Program-made: the position numbers and the translations under genes | Notes under the pieces: model-generated | Told to the model about the DNA's origin: nothing | The model's database searches: none | Seen by the model: the letters and a program-made list of their open reading frames with translations, nothing else | In this document: one piece after another, positions 1 through 9,588 of the stretch | Numbering within the stretch: the stretch's first letter is position 1 | How the letters are laid out: every line of letters begins with the position of its first letter | NCBI GenBank assembly: GCA_946811185.2 | Contig: OX328099.1 | Location: 15,775,859 to 15,839,858 of the forward strand | Length of the DNA stretch: 64,000 bases | From: Hippopus hippopus | Lineage: Eukaryota; Mollusca; Bivalvia; Cardiida; Cardiidae | Direction of reading: 5' to 3'

Positions 1-355
1 CATAAAAGGAAAATGAGTCTCCCATAAAAGCCATGTTTTTTGACAGATCTTTTTTTTTTTAAGGAATTCTGTAAACCTGTATCTAAGGAACATTCCTGCA
101 AAATAACAATGCTATCCAAATAGCGGTTTGGGAGGAGAAGATTTTTAAAGGTTTTTTACTTTGGTTGCCATGGCAACCAGAATTCTTCATGGAACACAAT
201 TATTTGAAGGAATTTGAAAGAGGACCACCAAAGGAACATTCCTGTGAAATTTGGTAAAAATCCAGTCAATAGTTTCTGGGGAGAAGTTTTTTAAAGAAAA
301 AGTTTACGGACGCACGCACGGACGGACGGACGAACGCCTTCGGCCAGTGGACCTA
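1..355 (+). mobile_element. 3' end of a Helitron-like non-autonomous element
   Basis: The stretch holds a GTTGCCATGGCAACCAGA block, then a run of GGACGGAC-type repeats near 310-335, then CCTTCGGCCAGTGG followed by CTAA. The same order of blocks ends the element at 1158-2285, so this is a second copy cut by the window edge. A short hairpin followed by CTAA resembles Helitron 3' ends; that classification is inference. Confidence 0.55.
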
Positions 356-375
356 AAAAAGGAACAGTCACACTA

Positions 376-1140
376 CAAATCAATGAAAAACAAGTGGATA
401 TATAAGCACAACTCACTTACCTTTGAAGTATGCATGTTTTTTATACTGCATTCTCTGTAAACAACTACGATCTTTTTCTCAAAATAGACGCTCCTGATGT
501 GTTCCTATAACGTAATGAGAGCAACGTAATCATAAATAAGACTTAGGAAAAGGGGTCATTTTATATGCAAATGTTAGACCAACATGAATGCAGACCGCAA
601 CGTATCTGTCATTTCTTACATATCTGTTAAATACTAGTAATACATTTTAAGTGAACCTGTTGATCAACATAAGTACTATGAAATATTTAACCGATACATA
701 TAAAATTCTTTGAGTTAAATATTATATAGAAATACATAATCCTTGCTGGAAATGATGAAGTAAATGTAAGAATTGTCACTACATATCTGTTGTTTATTTT
801 TGAAAATACACAAGATAAGATTATTCAATGTGCATGTGTGTTGTCAAAGTTTCAATTTGTTGAGTACTCTGCCATCTCAATTGGTCACTCTGCATAAATT
901 AATCATTTCTTGTTTTTAAAACATCACTGCCTTTACCACAAAATGTTGTTACATATCTGTCTAATAAATAGCCAACATGAAATTAAAAATAAAAACAGCA
1001 CCCACGGCTTTAACAAAACCTGAGAAAGTGTCCCAAATTCTGTATATTGCTGTTAGGTTTATATAAACCTAGCATTGAAATGAAAAGAAGTTGTTAGTTC
1101 ATATAAAATCTCAAAATACAAAGATTCTTTTTTCAGCACC
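376..1140. other. AT-rich stretch, nothing recognised
   Basis: No open frame with convincing composition, splice-site pairing or repeat structure was found. It is AT-rich intergenic sequence between two Helitron-like copies. Confidence 0.5.
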
Positions 1141-1157
1141 CTCGAATGCCAACAGTA

Positions 1158-2285
1158 AACAAGAGGGCCATGATGGCCCTGTATCGCTCCACTGGCTATT
1201 AAGTAAAAACACTACAAGCCAAACATTACAATATTCAGCAAATTGATTTCAAACACGAGGACATGCAAACATTTTTCTATCTAATCCTACGAGAAAGTTG
1301 TGATCCATGGGCAAAGCCAATTTTGATCGCAAAGCTATAATTATTTGAATCCTGGTGGAGGTCCACAATATAAAGCTCCATACCAAATAATTCAGTTCTT
1401 GAATGTTATAAACAAGAAGATTTTCAAATTTTTCTCAATTTGGGCACCCTTGATAGAGACCCCCTAGATAAAGCTAAATGCAAAATTTGATAGCCCTAGC
1501 CCTTATAGCTAGATGCGAAAGATTTTCGTATATAAGCCCGCCCATGTAAAACATGTTATCCCCCGGAGCGAAGTCAAATTTGACCCTCGGCTATAATTTG
1601 GACACCCTTGGTACAGGTCCACTAGATAAAGCTACATGCCAAATTTGGTCGCCCTAGGCCCCATGGCTAGGTCAAAGAAGAATTTTAAAGTTCTCCCTAT
1701 ATAAGCCCATGTAAAACTTGTTATATAAGCCCATGTAAAACTTGTTACCCCCGGGCAGGGCCTAATTTGACCCCAGGGCTATAATTTGAACAATCTTGGC
1801 AGAGGTCCACTAGATAAAGCTACATGCCAAATTTGGTAGCTCTAGGCCCTATGGCTAGGTAGAAGAGGAATTTTAAAGTTCTCCCTAAATAAGCCCATGT
1901 ATAACTTGTAACCCCCGGGGCGGGGCCAATTTTGACCCCAGGGCTATAAATTGAAGAAACTTGGTAGAGGTCCACTAGATAAAGCTACATGCCAAATTTG
2001 GTAGCCCTTGGCCTTATGGTTTCAGACAAGAAGATTTTCAAAGATTTTCAAAATTTTTCAGTTTTGTTGCCATGGCAACCAGAGTTTTTGAAGGAATTAA
2101 ATTCTTTCAAGAAATTCTAAAGAGGACTATGGCAGGATCATTTCTGTGAAGTTTCATCAAAATTGGATGGGTAGTTTCAGAGAAGAAGACGTTTTAAAAA
2201 AAAGTTAACGCACGGACGGACGGACTGACGACGGACAACAGGCCATGACATAAGCCCGCTGGCCTTCGGCCAGTGGAGCTAAAAA
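1158..2285 (+). mobile_element. Helitron-like element with tandem core repeats
   Basis: It starts with AAGAGGGCCATGATGGCCCT, a start shared with the element at 51815. The interior carries about four degenerate units of roughly 165-185 bp marked by AAGCTACATGCCAAATTTGG near 1470, 1629, 1815 and 1980. It ends with GACGGACGGAC repeats, a CTGGCC/GGCCAG hairpin and CTAA. This layout of a unique head, tandem core and hairpin plus CTAA tail matches the pearl/HINE type of non-autonomous Helitrons described in bivalves. No Rep-helicase coding is present. Confidence 0.65.
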
Positions 2286-2566
2286 TGAGGCCCACATAAG
2301 TACTTAGCATGTTCCTAATGCATTACTACAATATAGCTCTCAATAGTTAGAACTGTTTTCACACATGATTGTATGTGATAATGATGTGGACTATGGTAAT
2401 ATACATAGAAATGTATGGATTTCAGCACAAAATGACTGTTTTTACACTGCCGACATGATTTTTTAATGTTTGGGCTAGTATCTGGAGAATGAATGAATAA
2501 GCAAACACATACCATAACCCAGATACTAATACCAGCCCCTTTACTATGTAAAACTGGGGTCTGAGG

Positions 2567-3875
2567 AATCACCGAAATACCACCGAAACAACCCTAATTT
2601 TCTTTTAATTATTACACTCAGGTAATTGAAGTTGTGGGTTTTGACACAAATTAATATCATATTGATGAAAGAGGGTTGGTTTAAAACCTAGTGTCAAAAT
2701 AACAATATGCCGTTTAGGCCTGCAAACAGAAGATGCCGAGATACTTGGGTGTTTCAATGTATCATATCTACCTCATGCAATGTCTGGTTTAGGTCTACTT
2801 CTTTCCAAAATGTAGTGGATTAGCATTCTCTTTCATGTGTGTTTAGGGTTTTCCATGACGCACAAATCCTGCGTCATAGACGCGATTTTAATTCAAATGA
2901 CCCCCAAAATAAATGACAGTGCGTCATCGGTGACGCAACTTTCCAAAATCTAAATCATGTACGAAATTGAATAAAGCGTCACAAACCCAAGTCTGTTCTT
3001 GCTTCAATGTCAGACGAACATCGTTCTTTTTTTAACTACAGGGTTTACTTTAGATGAAAGTGGTTTTCCGGTAATTTATTTATAGAATAAGACTGGTTTA
3101 CGCATTATTGTTGTAAAGTATATTGGACATGTGTCGTAAATATGGGCCCAGTCAAAGTCTTGGTACGGTTCTCTGTATTTCATAGCATATTTTATACGAC
3201 TTGCGGTATATAAAAGTACATGTTACCAGTCTGTGCTGTTCGCGGAAAATAATGTCACGACGAAGAAAACTGTAGCATTCTTCTATCGTCTGCTTCCTAC
3301 AACTGCCGATCAAGCCACGTCAAGCAGCAATTCAGACGAAAATGTTTGGTCTGTCAAAAAGTGAAATCGACCTTTCAGTCAGAAATGACTGACCGACTTT
3401 TCTGTCTTGGAGTTTAAAGGTGAAATGCATTGTAAATCGTGCTTGAAGTTGATGACAAAGAGATCCATTTATTTTGACCCCCTAAGTTAACGAAATGACC
3501 CTCAACTAATGAGGAAGGGGGTCACAATGACCCGCAATTTTTAAAGCCGAGGGAAAACCCTGCGTGTTTATCATTCAAGGAAATAATAAATAAAAGTGAT
3601 AATGTCATACTGATAATTCTTCAGCCTAGATTGGCGTACAAGTACAGGCCAGGCACATGAGTTTTTTGGTGATTGTTCTTAACATGAATCAATGATCAGC
3701 ATATATTAACAAAATCATTCTAATCAATGATAAGTGATACTTTGAAAAAGTCTTGTTTTCTGTAAATAAAAAGAAAAGAAGAAAAATCCTGTATACTTAT
3801 ATCAGTTCTCTAAACCCACTGATAAAAATATTGGTATTTTGGTGTTTCGGTGGTATTTTGGTATTTCGGTGATTC
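2567..3875. mobile_element. Outer DNA transposon with ACCGAAATACC inverted ends
   Basis: AATCACCGAAATACCACCGA at 2567 is repeated in inverse at about 3840-3874 (TTTCGGTGGT ... ATTTCGGTGATT). The flanks GTCTGAGG (2559-2566) and GTCTGACC (3876-3883) share six of eight bases and could be a decayed 8-bp target duplication. No transposase is seen. A second element (2845-3561) sits inside it. Confidence 0.5.
2845..3561. mobile_element. hAT-like non-autonomous DNA transposon
   Basis: The ends are AGGGTTTTCC and GGAAAACCCT, a perfect 10-bp terminal inverted repeat 717 bp apart. Flanking 8-mers GTGTGTTT (2837-2844) and GCGTGTTT (3562-3569) match at seven positions, as expected for a hAT-type 8-bp target duplication. 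The interior has no open transposase frame. It is nested in the element at 2567-3875. Confidence 0.6.
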
Positions 3876-4115
3876 GTCTGACCACTAAAACTGTAAGTTT
3901 ATTCAAGTGATTGTGAAATGTGACAAAAAATAATGATAAGATCAAATCCCATCACATTAAGTTGGAATCTTTTTCACATTGAATTAATCCTTAGTCTGCT
4001 AAATAAATGAACTGAAAATTTCAAGTCTATAGTGGCCTTATTGATCATTGGTTCACGGTAGTTATGGTTTGATAAAGAACTGGCCAAAATCTTATGGGAG
4101 TATAGATTCTATTAA

Positions 4116-4337
4116 CCCTTTACCTGATATGCCAATTTGAGGCTCTTCCATTTCAGCAGTAAATAAAGATATGATGTCAAAAATATGGACAAATGAGGAT
4201 ACAAATATCTGATTGAGTGGAAAATATTGTGGGAAAAGGAGAAATTGCTCGTTACGAGCAATTTCTCCTTTTCCCACAATGTTTTCAAAAGCTGTCTGTT
4301 GTTGATACATCAAAATGAGTATCTATGGAGTAAAGGG
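4116..4337. mobile_element. Family A MITE, GCTCG-hairpin subfamily
   Basis: TTAA (4112-4115) precedes CCCTTTACC, and GTAAAGGG is followed by TTAA (4338-4341). The 222-bp element centres on the hairpin GGAGAAATTGCTCG/CGAGCAATTTCTCC. The TTAA target and CCCTTT terminus match piggyBac-type insertion. The interior differs from the common family A sequence, so it is treated as a subfamily also seen at 28925 and 30510. Confidence 0.8.
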
Positions 4338-4341
4338 TTAA

Positions 4342-4810
4342 CAAATGTTTGTTTTAACTTCATCTTTTAGCTAGCATCATAGAAAATATCATTCAATTTC
4401 ATCTGAATCTTTTAAAGAAAACACATCTAATAATATCCTGCAGCCATTTTTAAATCATGTGACTTCACTGGTATTTGTCATAAAATGGTTGTAACGTGAT
4501 ACAGTACTGCCACATGATCTAGCAGATAATGTAATTAAGATGTCATGTCTATTTGCTCGTAAAACTGCTTGTAATAAGGGATTTTAGAGGGTAGGGTACT
4601 AAGTGGTAAGCATGTAGGTGCTGATTATATCATTTTCACTTCTGGTATATTTTTTTTTCCATTAATAACCTGAGTTTTAGAAATTGGAATTGACTTAGCA
4701 CAAGGTATGTCTGAATCAAGATTTAACACTCAAACTAGAGGCAAGATAAGCCACTAGACGTGCCAATGTCTACTATGACGAAAAACTAAAGATTACCATG
4801 AAGCAAAATG
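4342..4810. other. No feature recognised
   Basis: AT-rich sequence between a family A and a family B element. No coding signature or repeat end was identified. Confidence 0.4.
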
Positions 4811-4814
4811 TATT

Positions 4815-4995
4815 GGAACCTACATGTAGTGGTTAAAATTACCCAAAAATTGCCATTTCAGAAAGGTATTTTTGAGGAAAAAAATCTCCATGTCAGACAG
4901 TGTAGATACAAGATCAGGCTACAAATTCAGTGCAGTATGATCTTGATCTATGCTGTCCACAAAAGGCCATTAAGTCGCGCTTGATAGCCTAAGGG
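4815..4995 (-). mobile_element. Family B MITE, degenerate 5' side
   Basis: The right half is typical of family B: a decayed GATCAGGCTAC...GATCTTGATCT palindrome, then GTCGCGCTTGATAGCCTAAGGG followed by TTAA (4996-4999). The left terminus is too diverged to place, so the start is approximate. Confidence 0.6.
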
Positions 4996-5141
4996 TTAAG
5001 GTCAAATTGTCCAGGGGTCGAATTTATTGAAACCTTTCAATAACACTAGTGTAAAATCATAACTGACTAAACACGCCATTAAGTTACTCTTCAAATACAA
5101 GAATCGCTTGCATCTAAATAGTGATTCAAATACCATTCCTA

Positions 5142-5185
5142 ATAAAATAAATAAATAAATAAATGAATGAATAAATAAATAAAAG
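5142..5185. repeat. (AAAT)n-type microsatellite
   Basis: A run of AAATAAAT units with a few AATG variants lies in otherwise featureless DNA (5000-5674), where I recognise nothing else. Confidence 0.8.
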
Positions 5186-5678
5186 TAAAACAAACTCCGA
5201 AAGTGTGGCAAGATGACACAAAACTGAATTTTAGACAATGTCATCGAACAGCTGCCTTGTCCGCAATCTACGGATTTCAGAACTGAAGTAAACGTTGTTA
5301 GAGAAAAGCAACAAATATAAAAGTCGCACTTTAAATCATTGTTGACAATTGAACACATCATTACTTACACTTTTTTTTTTTACAGCTGAATATTAATGGA
5401 GTTGGATCTGTCAGCGTTGTGTCATATCGAATTTATCGTTTATCTCCCCTGATTCGGAAAATGCGTCTAGTAAAACGTCCCCGTAAGAAAATTTTTGAGA
5501 AAAAGATTCGGTCTGGGCCAATTTTCATTTAGCATATCAAAGTCTGATTCTACAGAAGACTAGGCTGATAGGGTACTAACTCTGGCCACTTAGTCTACAG
5601 AGACCTGCTTGGACACAGAAGAGGCAGCCTCTAAGTTCTTTCAGGGCTGCTTAGACAAGGAATGCAAAAAAGCTTTAA

Positions 5679-5876
5679 CCCTTACCTACTAAATAACTAA
5701 AATGAAATTTTCAAGTCGATAGTATAGACCCAAATAATGCTGTTTCAAAGTTATGTTTTGGGGAATAATATCTCCTTATCGGACAGTGTAGATCAAAGAT
5801 CAGACTGCACGTTCTATGTAGTCTGATCTTGATCCATACACTCTCCAAAAAGGTCAGTGAGTCGCGCTTAGCAGCC
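5679..5876 (-). mobile_element. Family B MITE
   Basis: TTAA (5675-5678) is followed by CCCTTACC. The interior carries TCGGACAGTGTAGATCAAAG, the AGACTGCACGTTCT palindrome and GTCGCGCTTAGCAGCCTTAA. The right end has lost its exact terminus. Confidence 0.75.
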
Positions 5877-5989
5877 TTAAAACGCCGTAAAACATCATTA
5901 CAGCATTTCACAGGCGGTTTATAGCCAAAATATCCCTCGTCGGAATTTTTTTTTTTTGTTTACCATATTACCTTGGACAGTGTTAAATA

Positions 5990-6160
5990 AGTGCAGAAAT
6001 CATAGCTGCCGAAGTTGAAAAAAGGACAACAAGCAAAGAATTGGAAAAAAGAAGAGGCCCTTGTTATCTCTGCAAGAAGGAAGGCCATTTCAAGACAGAA
6101 TGCAGCTTGGCTAACAAAGAGAAAAAAAAAAACAGAAAGCTGAAAACAAAAACTTTGAAC
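5990..6160 (+). pseudogene. CCHC zinc-knuckle (gag-like) remnant
   Basis: A short open stretch encodes CYLCKKEGHFKTEC, a perfect C-x2-C-x4-H-x4-C zinc knuckle, preceded by a charged segment (VEKRTTSKELEKRRG) and followed by a lysine-rich run. CCHC knuckles of this spacing are typical of retroelement Gag nucleocapsid and of some cellular RNA-binding proteins. The open frame ends at 6232 and no protease or polymerase follows, so I read it as a retroelement fragment. A host exon cannot be excluded because no splice site was resolved. Confidence 0.5.
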
Positions 6161-6484
6161 ATGTCAGGGCTGGGGTCATGGACCACAAACCTCAATCCGT
6201 TGGGTCCGTCATTGAAACTGTTAGCCATTTAGATTGTCAGAGAAACCAAGGGAGACATGCATAGCCTTTGGACTTTCAGCCATACTAAGTCTACCCGTGG
6301 GGTATTTAGCTTCAGTGACCCCAGGGATCATATATAACAAGTAACGTATAATTACGATTCCTGGTGACCCTAATGATCAACTTTCAAATTTAAACCAGAA
6401 TGACGTCATGTGCAGTCAGTGACACTTTCCCAAGTTACCATTGGCGAAAGATTGCACCTTGATTCATCGTAACCGGAAAAAATG

Positions 6485-6665
6485 TGGGTCCATAATTCAC
6501 CAACCACTCTTAAGAACGTTATCAGGCTTTTTCTTCAAAAATTGTCAAATTTTAAAGTAACACAACTTCTGATTGGCTAAAGCAAATGGTTGGACCAATC
6601 ACACTTTATGTTACTTTCAAATTTAGGAAATCTTGGAGAACAAGACTTCGAACAGTTCGATTTTA
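6485..6665. mobile_element. Family E MITE
   Basis: It begins GGTCCATAATTCACCAACCA and carries the central inverted pair CTTCTGATTGGCTAAAGCAA / TGGACCAATCAC, flanked by AAAGTAACA and TTACTTTCAAATTTA. This matches the better copies at 50057 and 59520. The right end is decayed. Confidence 0.65.
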
Positions 6666-7285
6666 AAAATGGTAGACATCAGCTGTTTAAATTGGCATCG
6701 GACAGGTGCTGTTAGATTTCTATAGTCTTTCGGCGTGGCTGAATGGCCTGGTTTATGACCTACTTCTTAGTATAATGAAATCGAATAAATAGATGTTAAT
6801 TCGCAAATGGTCCAGAATGTGCACATGTTCATTCGGTGAGACCCTGCTGGCTTATTTACTCCCACATTAATGACACTAACAGTCAAACATTGATATCGCT
6901 GATCGGTACCCCAGTGCCTTTATTGGCAAATACTATGATAGGAGGGATCCTTTTCTCTTACTATTTTTTTCTAAGCGTTACCCATTTAACCCAATACTAC
7001 ATTACTACACAGTGTAAATCGACCAACCTCGTTAAAATTCGGAATCGGCCGAATGAGAAACTCGTTTTCTTTTTCAAAAATGATTTGGATTAACTTGTAG
7101 TCTCGAAATATATATCTAATAAAAAATTCGACATTTCAACAAAATGGAAAAAAACAATGGGGAAAAAAGAGGAAATTGCTGTTGAGATGTAGTATACTGG
7201 TCTATCCCACAGATAGATATAAATGTATAGCTTGTGTAAGGGGACACTTATACCATGTATACTGCCTTACTACAGAGCTAGCTTT
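6666..7285. other. No feature recognised
   Basis: Intergenic sequence. Short open frames here have no recognisable domains or splice context. Confidence 0.4.
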
Positions 7286-7289
7286 TGTA

Positions 7290-7345
7290 GCGACGTGGTA
7301 GAGCGTTCGCCTTGAGACCTATAGGTCCTGGGTTCAAGGTTTTAC
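7290..7345 (+). repeat. tRNA-like head of a decayed SINE
   Basis: TAGCGACGTGGTAGAGCG resembles an A box and CCTGGGTTCAAGG a B box, about 30 bp apart as in a tRNA gene. The arms do not pair as a full cloverleaf, so it is a SINE head rather than a working tRNA gene. Confidence 0.45.
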
Positions 7346-8295
7346 AATGGTTATTTCTCTTTAAAGGGAAAAAAGTCAACATGGTTACAGAGAGAATTTT
7401 TTAACTGTTTTTCTTCATATATAGCCATAAAATAAGTATAAATATTCATTTTTCAGTTCCTTCTACATCGTCTATTCTTTTTAAACTATCCATTCTTGTT
7501 CCTTGTGTAGTCACAAATTAAACGGACGCCGTAGATTTTTGTCGACAGAGCTTGAAATAAAGTATTACGAGGATCAGTTTGGGCAGCAACCTTCGATGAG
7601 CGAATGACGTACGTGGTATGAATCTATGAGGAAACCGGGCGATTACTGCGCGGAGACCAGCTGACTTTCGTAGATCAGCAGTTCCATACGGAATATGATT
7701 GATAGTTTTAAGCTCCAGAAAAAAAGGACAAATGTAAAACCAAAGGAATGACTGCCGTATGTCTTGCAAGTGTTAAAAAGCACAGAGTAGTGGCTCACTT
7801 AGGATCCGGGTTCAGAGATGGTCGCCTTTCCTTTCACTTAGTAATTCGAGGCACCACTCTTGCAAGACTGATCTCGTGAAACATCTCCAGTTTCAGCGGA
7901 AGGTACAAACTGGAACCTTCTCATGGCTCCCGCATAAACTGAGCAAATGAGTTTATCGTGCTAGCCAAGAAATTGTTGGTTGTAATGGTGTTTATTACCG
8001 TTTTCAACATTATTTAAGTCATAACGTGGCTGGAGCCGAAAACAGTCCCCTCAAGAGCCAGGCTTTCGCACAAACAGAACTTTCTCTGCGACTTCATCTA
8101 GCTAGCAAATCATTATCGCTACGGCAGCGGCAGCTGAAGAAATGCTCTCCGCAGCCTCCAATGTGTCTCTATACTTTCTTCATAATGCAACCGTTATCTT
8201 AAACCTGGTTCAATCATCAAACATTTAGAAATGGAAAAATGTACATTTTTTTTTTTTCAATTATCACCTTTAAATAGAAATTAACGTAGCATACG

Positions 8296-8298
<3 letters not shown>
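7346..8298. other. No feature recognised
   Basis: Somewhat GC-richer intergenic sequence on the left side of the LTR retrotransposon. No repeat ends or coding signature were identified. Confidence 0.4.

Positions 8299-8299
<1 letters not shown>

Positions 8300-8333
<34 letters not shown>
8300..8333 (+). repeat. Poly(A) tract, 34 nt
   Basis: An uninterrupted run of A. It could be the tail of a retroposed sequence inserted in + orientation, but I recognise no source to its left. Confidence 0.8.
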
Positions 8334-8335
<2 letters not shown>

Positions 8336-8417
8336 CATGCACCGGCATTTATAAAGTTATGTCTTAAGAGTAAGTTTTGAATTATGACTTGTATTTGGGG
8401 GCAAATTATTCCTTATA

Positions 8418-8421
8418 TAAC
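8418..8421. other. Target-site duplication TAAC (left)
   Basis: TAAC directly before the left LTR equals TAAC at 13481-13484 directly after the right LTR. This gives a 4-bp duplication typical of Ty3/gypsy integration. Confidence 0.75.
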
Positions 8422-9143
8422 TGTAACCTTCTGCTGTCTGACCCGGTTTGGAAGGTTTAAGGGTGTTGGGTCTTTGGTCCGGAATTGGGAAAAGTGGGGA
8501 AATGATGGAACGAAGATGTCAGATTTGATTTCTTACACTGTATTTCATCTAATGCTCACGAGCTATACATCTACATTTTTACAATCTGAAAATAAAATAA
8601 TACAAAAGACCTTAGTACAGTCCTTCTACACAGTATTTCAATAAAACAAGTCAAACAATCGATAAAACAACATTTACAAGATCTAGTGCAGCTTACCAAT
8701 TTTAGGAACTGACTGTACACGTTCCAATCCACACAAAAGGCTAATCTCTCCGTGCGCAGTGTTACCTGTAAAACAATGCGAACGAATTAAAAACATGCAA
8801 ACAAAATGTTAGGTTCGGGAAGTGACGGGCGGGTCAGCCAAAGCCGCGGAAACCGACTACATTTCACAAAACGGCGTCAAACTTCTTTAAATTAAATGGA
8901 CCTTCACGAAAACGACATACAGACATTTTCAACACACTAAAAGGAATGTACGAGAGCTGCTACAAACCAAATCAAGAGTTCCACCATGGAGTAAATAAAT
9001 TTGCAAATCATGCGATGTGGACTTCTGTTCAAACAAAAGACAAGACAGACAAAGAAAGTCACATGACACGAACCCGCGAAAAACGTAATACATGTACTTA
9101 AAAAAACAGAATGATAAAATCCGGAAAATATAGTCCAGTTACA
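8422..9143 (-). repeat. 3' LTR of the gypsy element
   Basis: A 722-bp direct repeat of 12760-13480. In element direction it starts TGTAACTGG and ends GGTTACA, giving the usual TG...CA ends. The offset between the two LTRs is constant at 4338 bp up to the last few bases, so there are essentially no indels. Confidence 0.95.
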
Positions 9144-9160
9144 CACTTCCCCTCTTTCTG
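9144..9160 (-). promoter_or_regulatory. Polypurine tract of the gypsy element
   Basis: On the - strand AGAAAGAGGGGAAGTG lies directly before the 3' LTR. It is the expected primer for plus-strand DNA synthesis. Confidence 0.75.
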
Positions 9161-9588
9161 AAATGACGTCCCGTCATTGTCCAGAGTCTTTTGTCAGTCA
9201 TTACTAACTAACTTACTTAACTACATTACGTACTGCAAAAAAATACATTTGAGAAAAATATGTACAACGCTATATGAAAACCATGATAAAAGGAACATTA
9301 TATAGGTTTATCTGCAAACAGATAAATTGTAACATGTAACGTACATATCGTTTTGAACTCACAACATCTTTTCTAAGTCTAGCTAATACCTAACGACAGA
9401 CTTTATGTGTACATGTTGACTAATACCCTTAATTTAACTTCTCTCCCTCGTCTCAGAAATTGCGTCCTCGCAAAAACATCTCTGGGCAGAATCGAATCGC
9501 AGGTAGGACAATCTGAAAGAGAAAAAATAAAAGCATGAAGAACATCCGGTAAGTATATGACGGTAAGTATAAAAACCAATACATAAAT

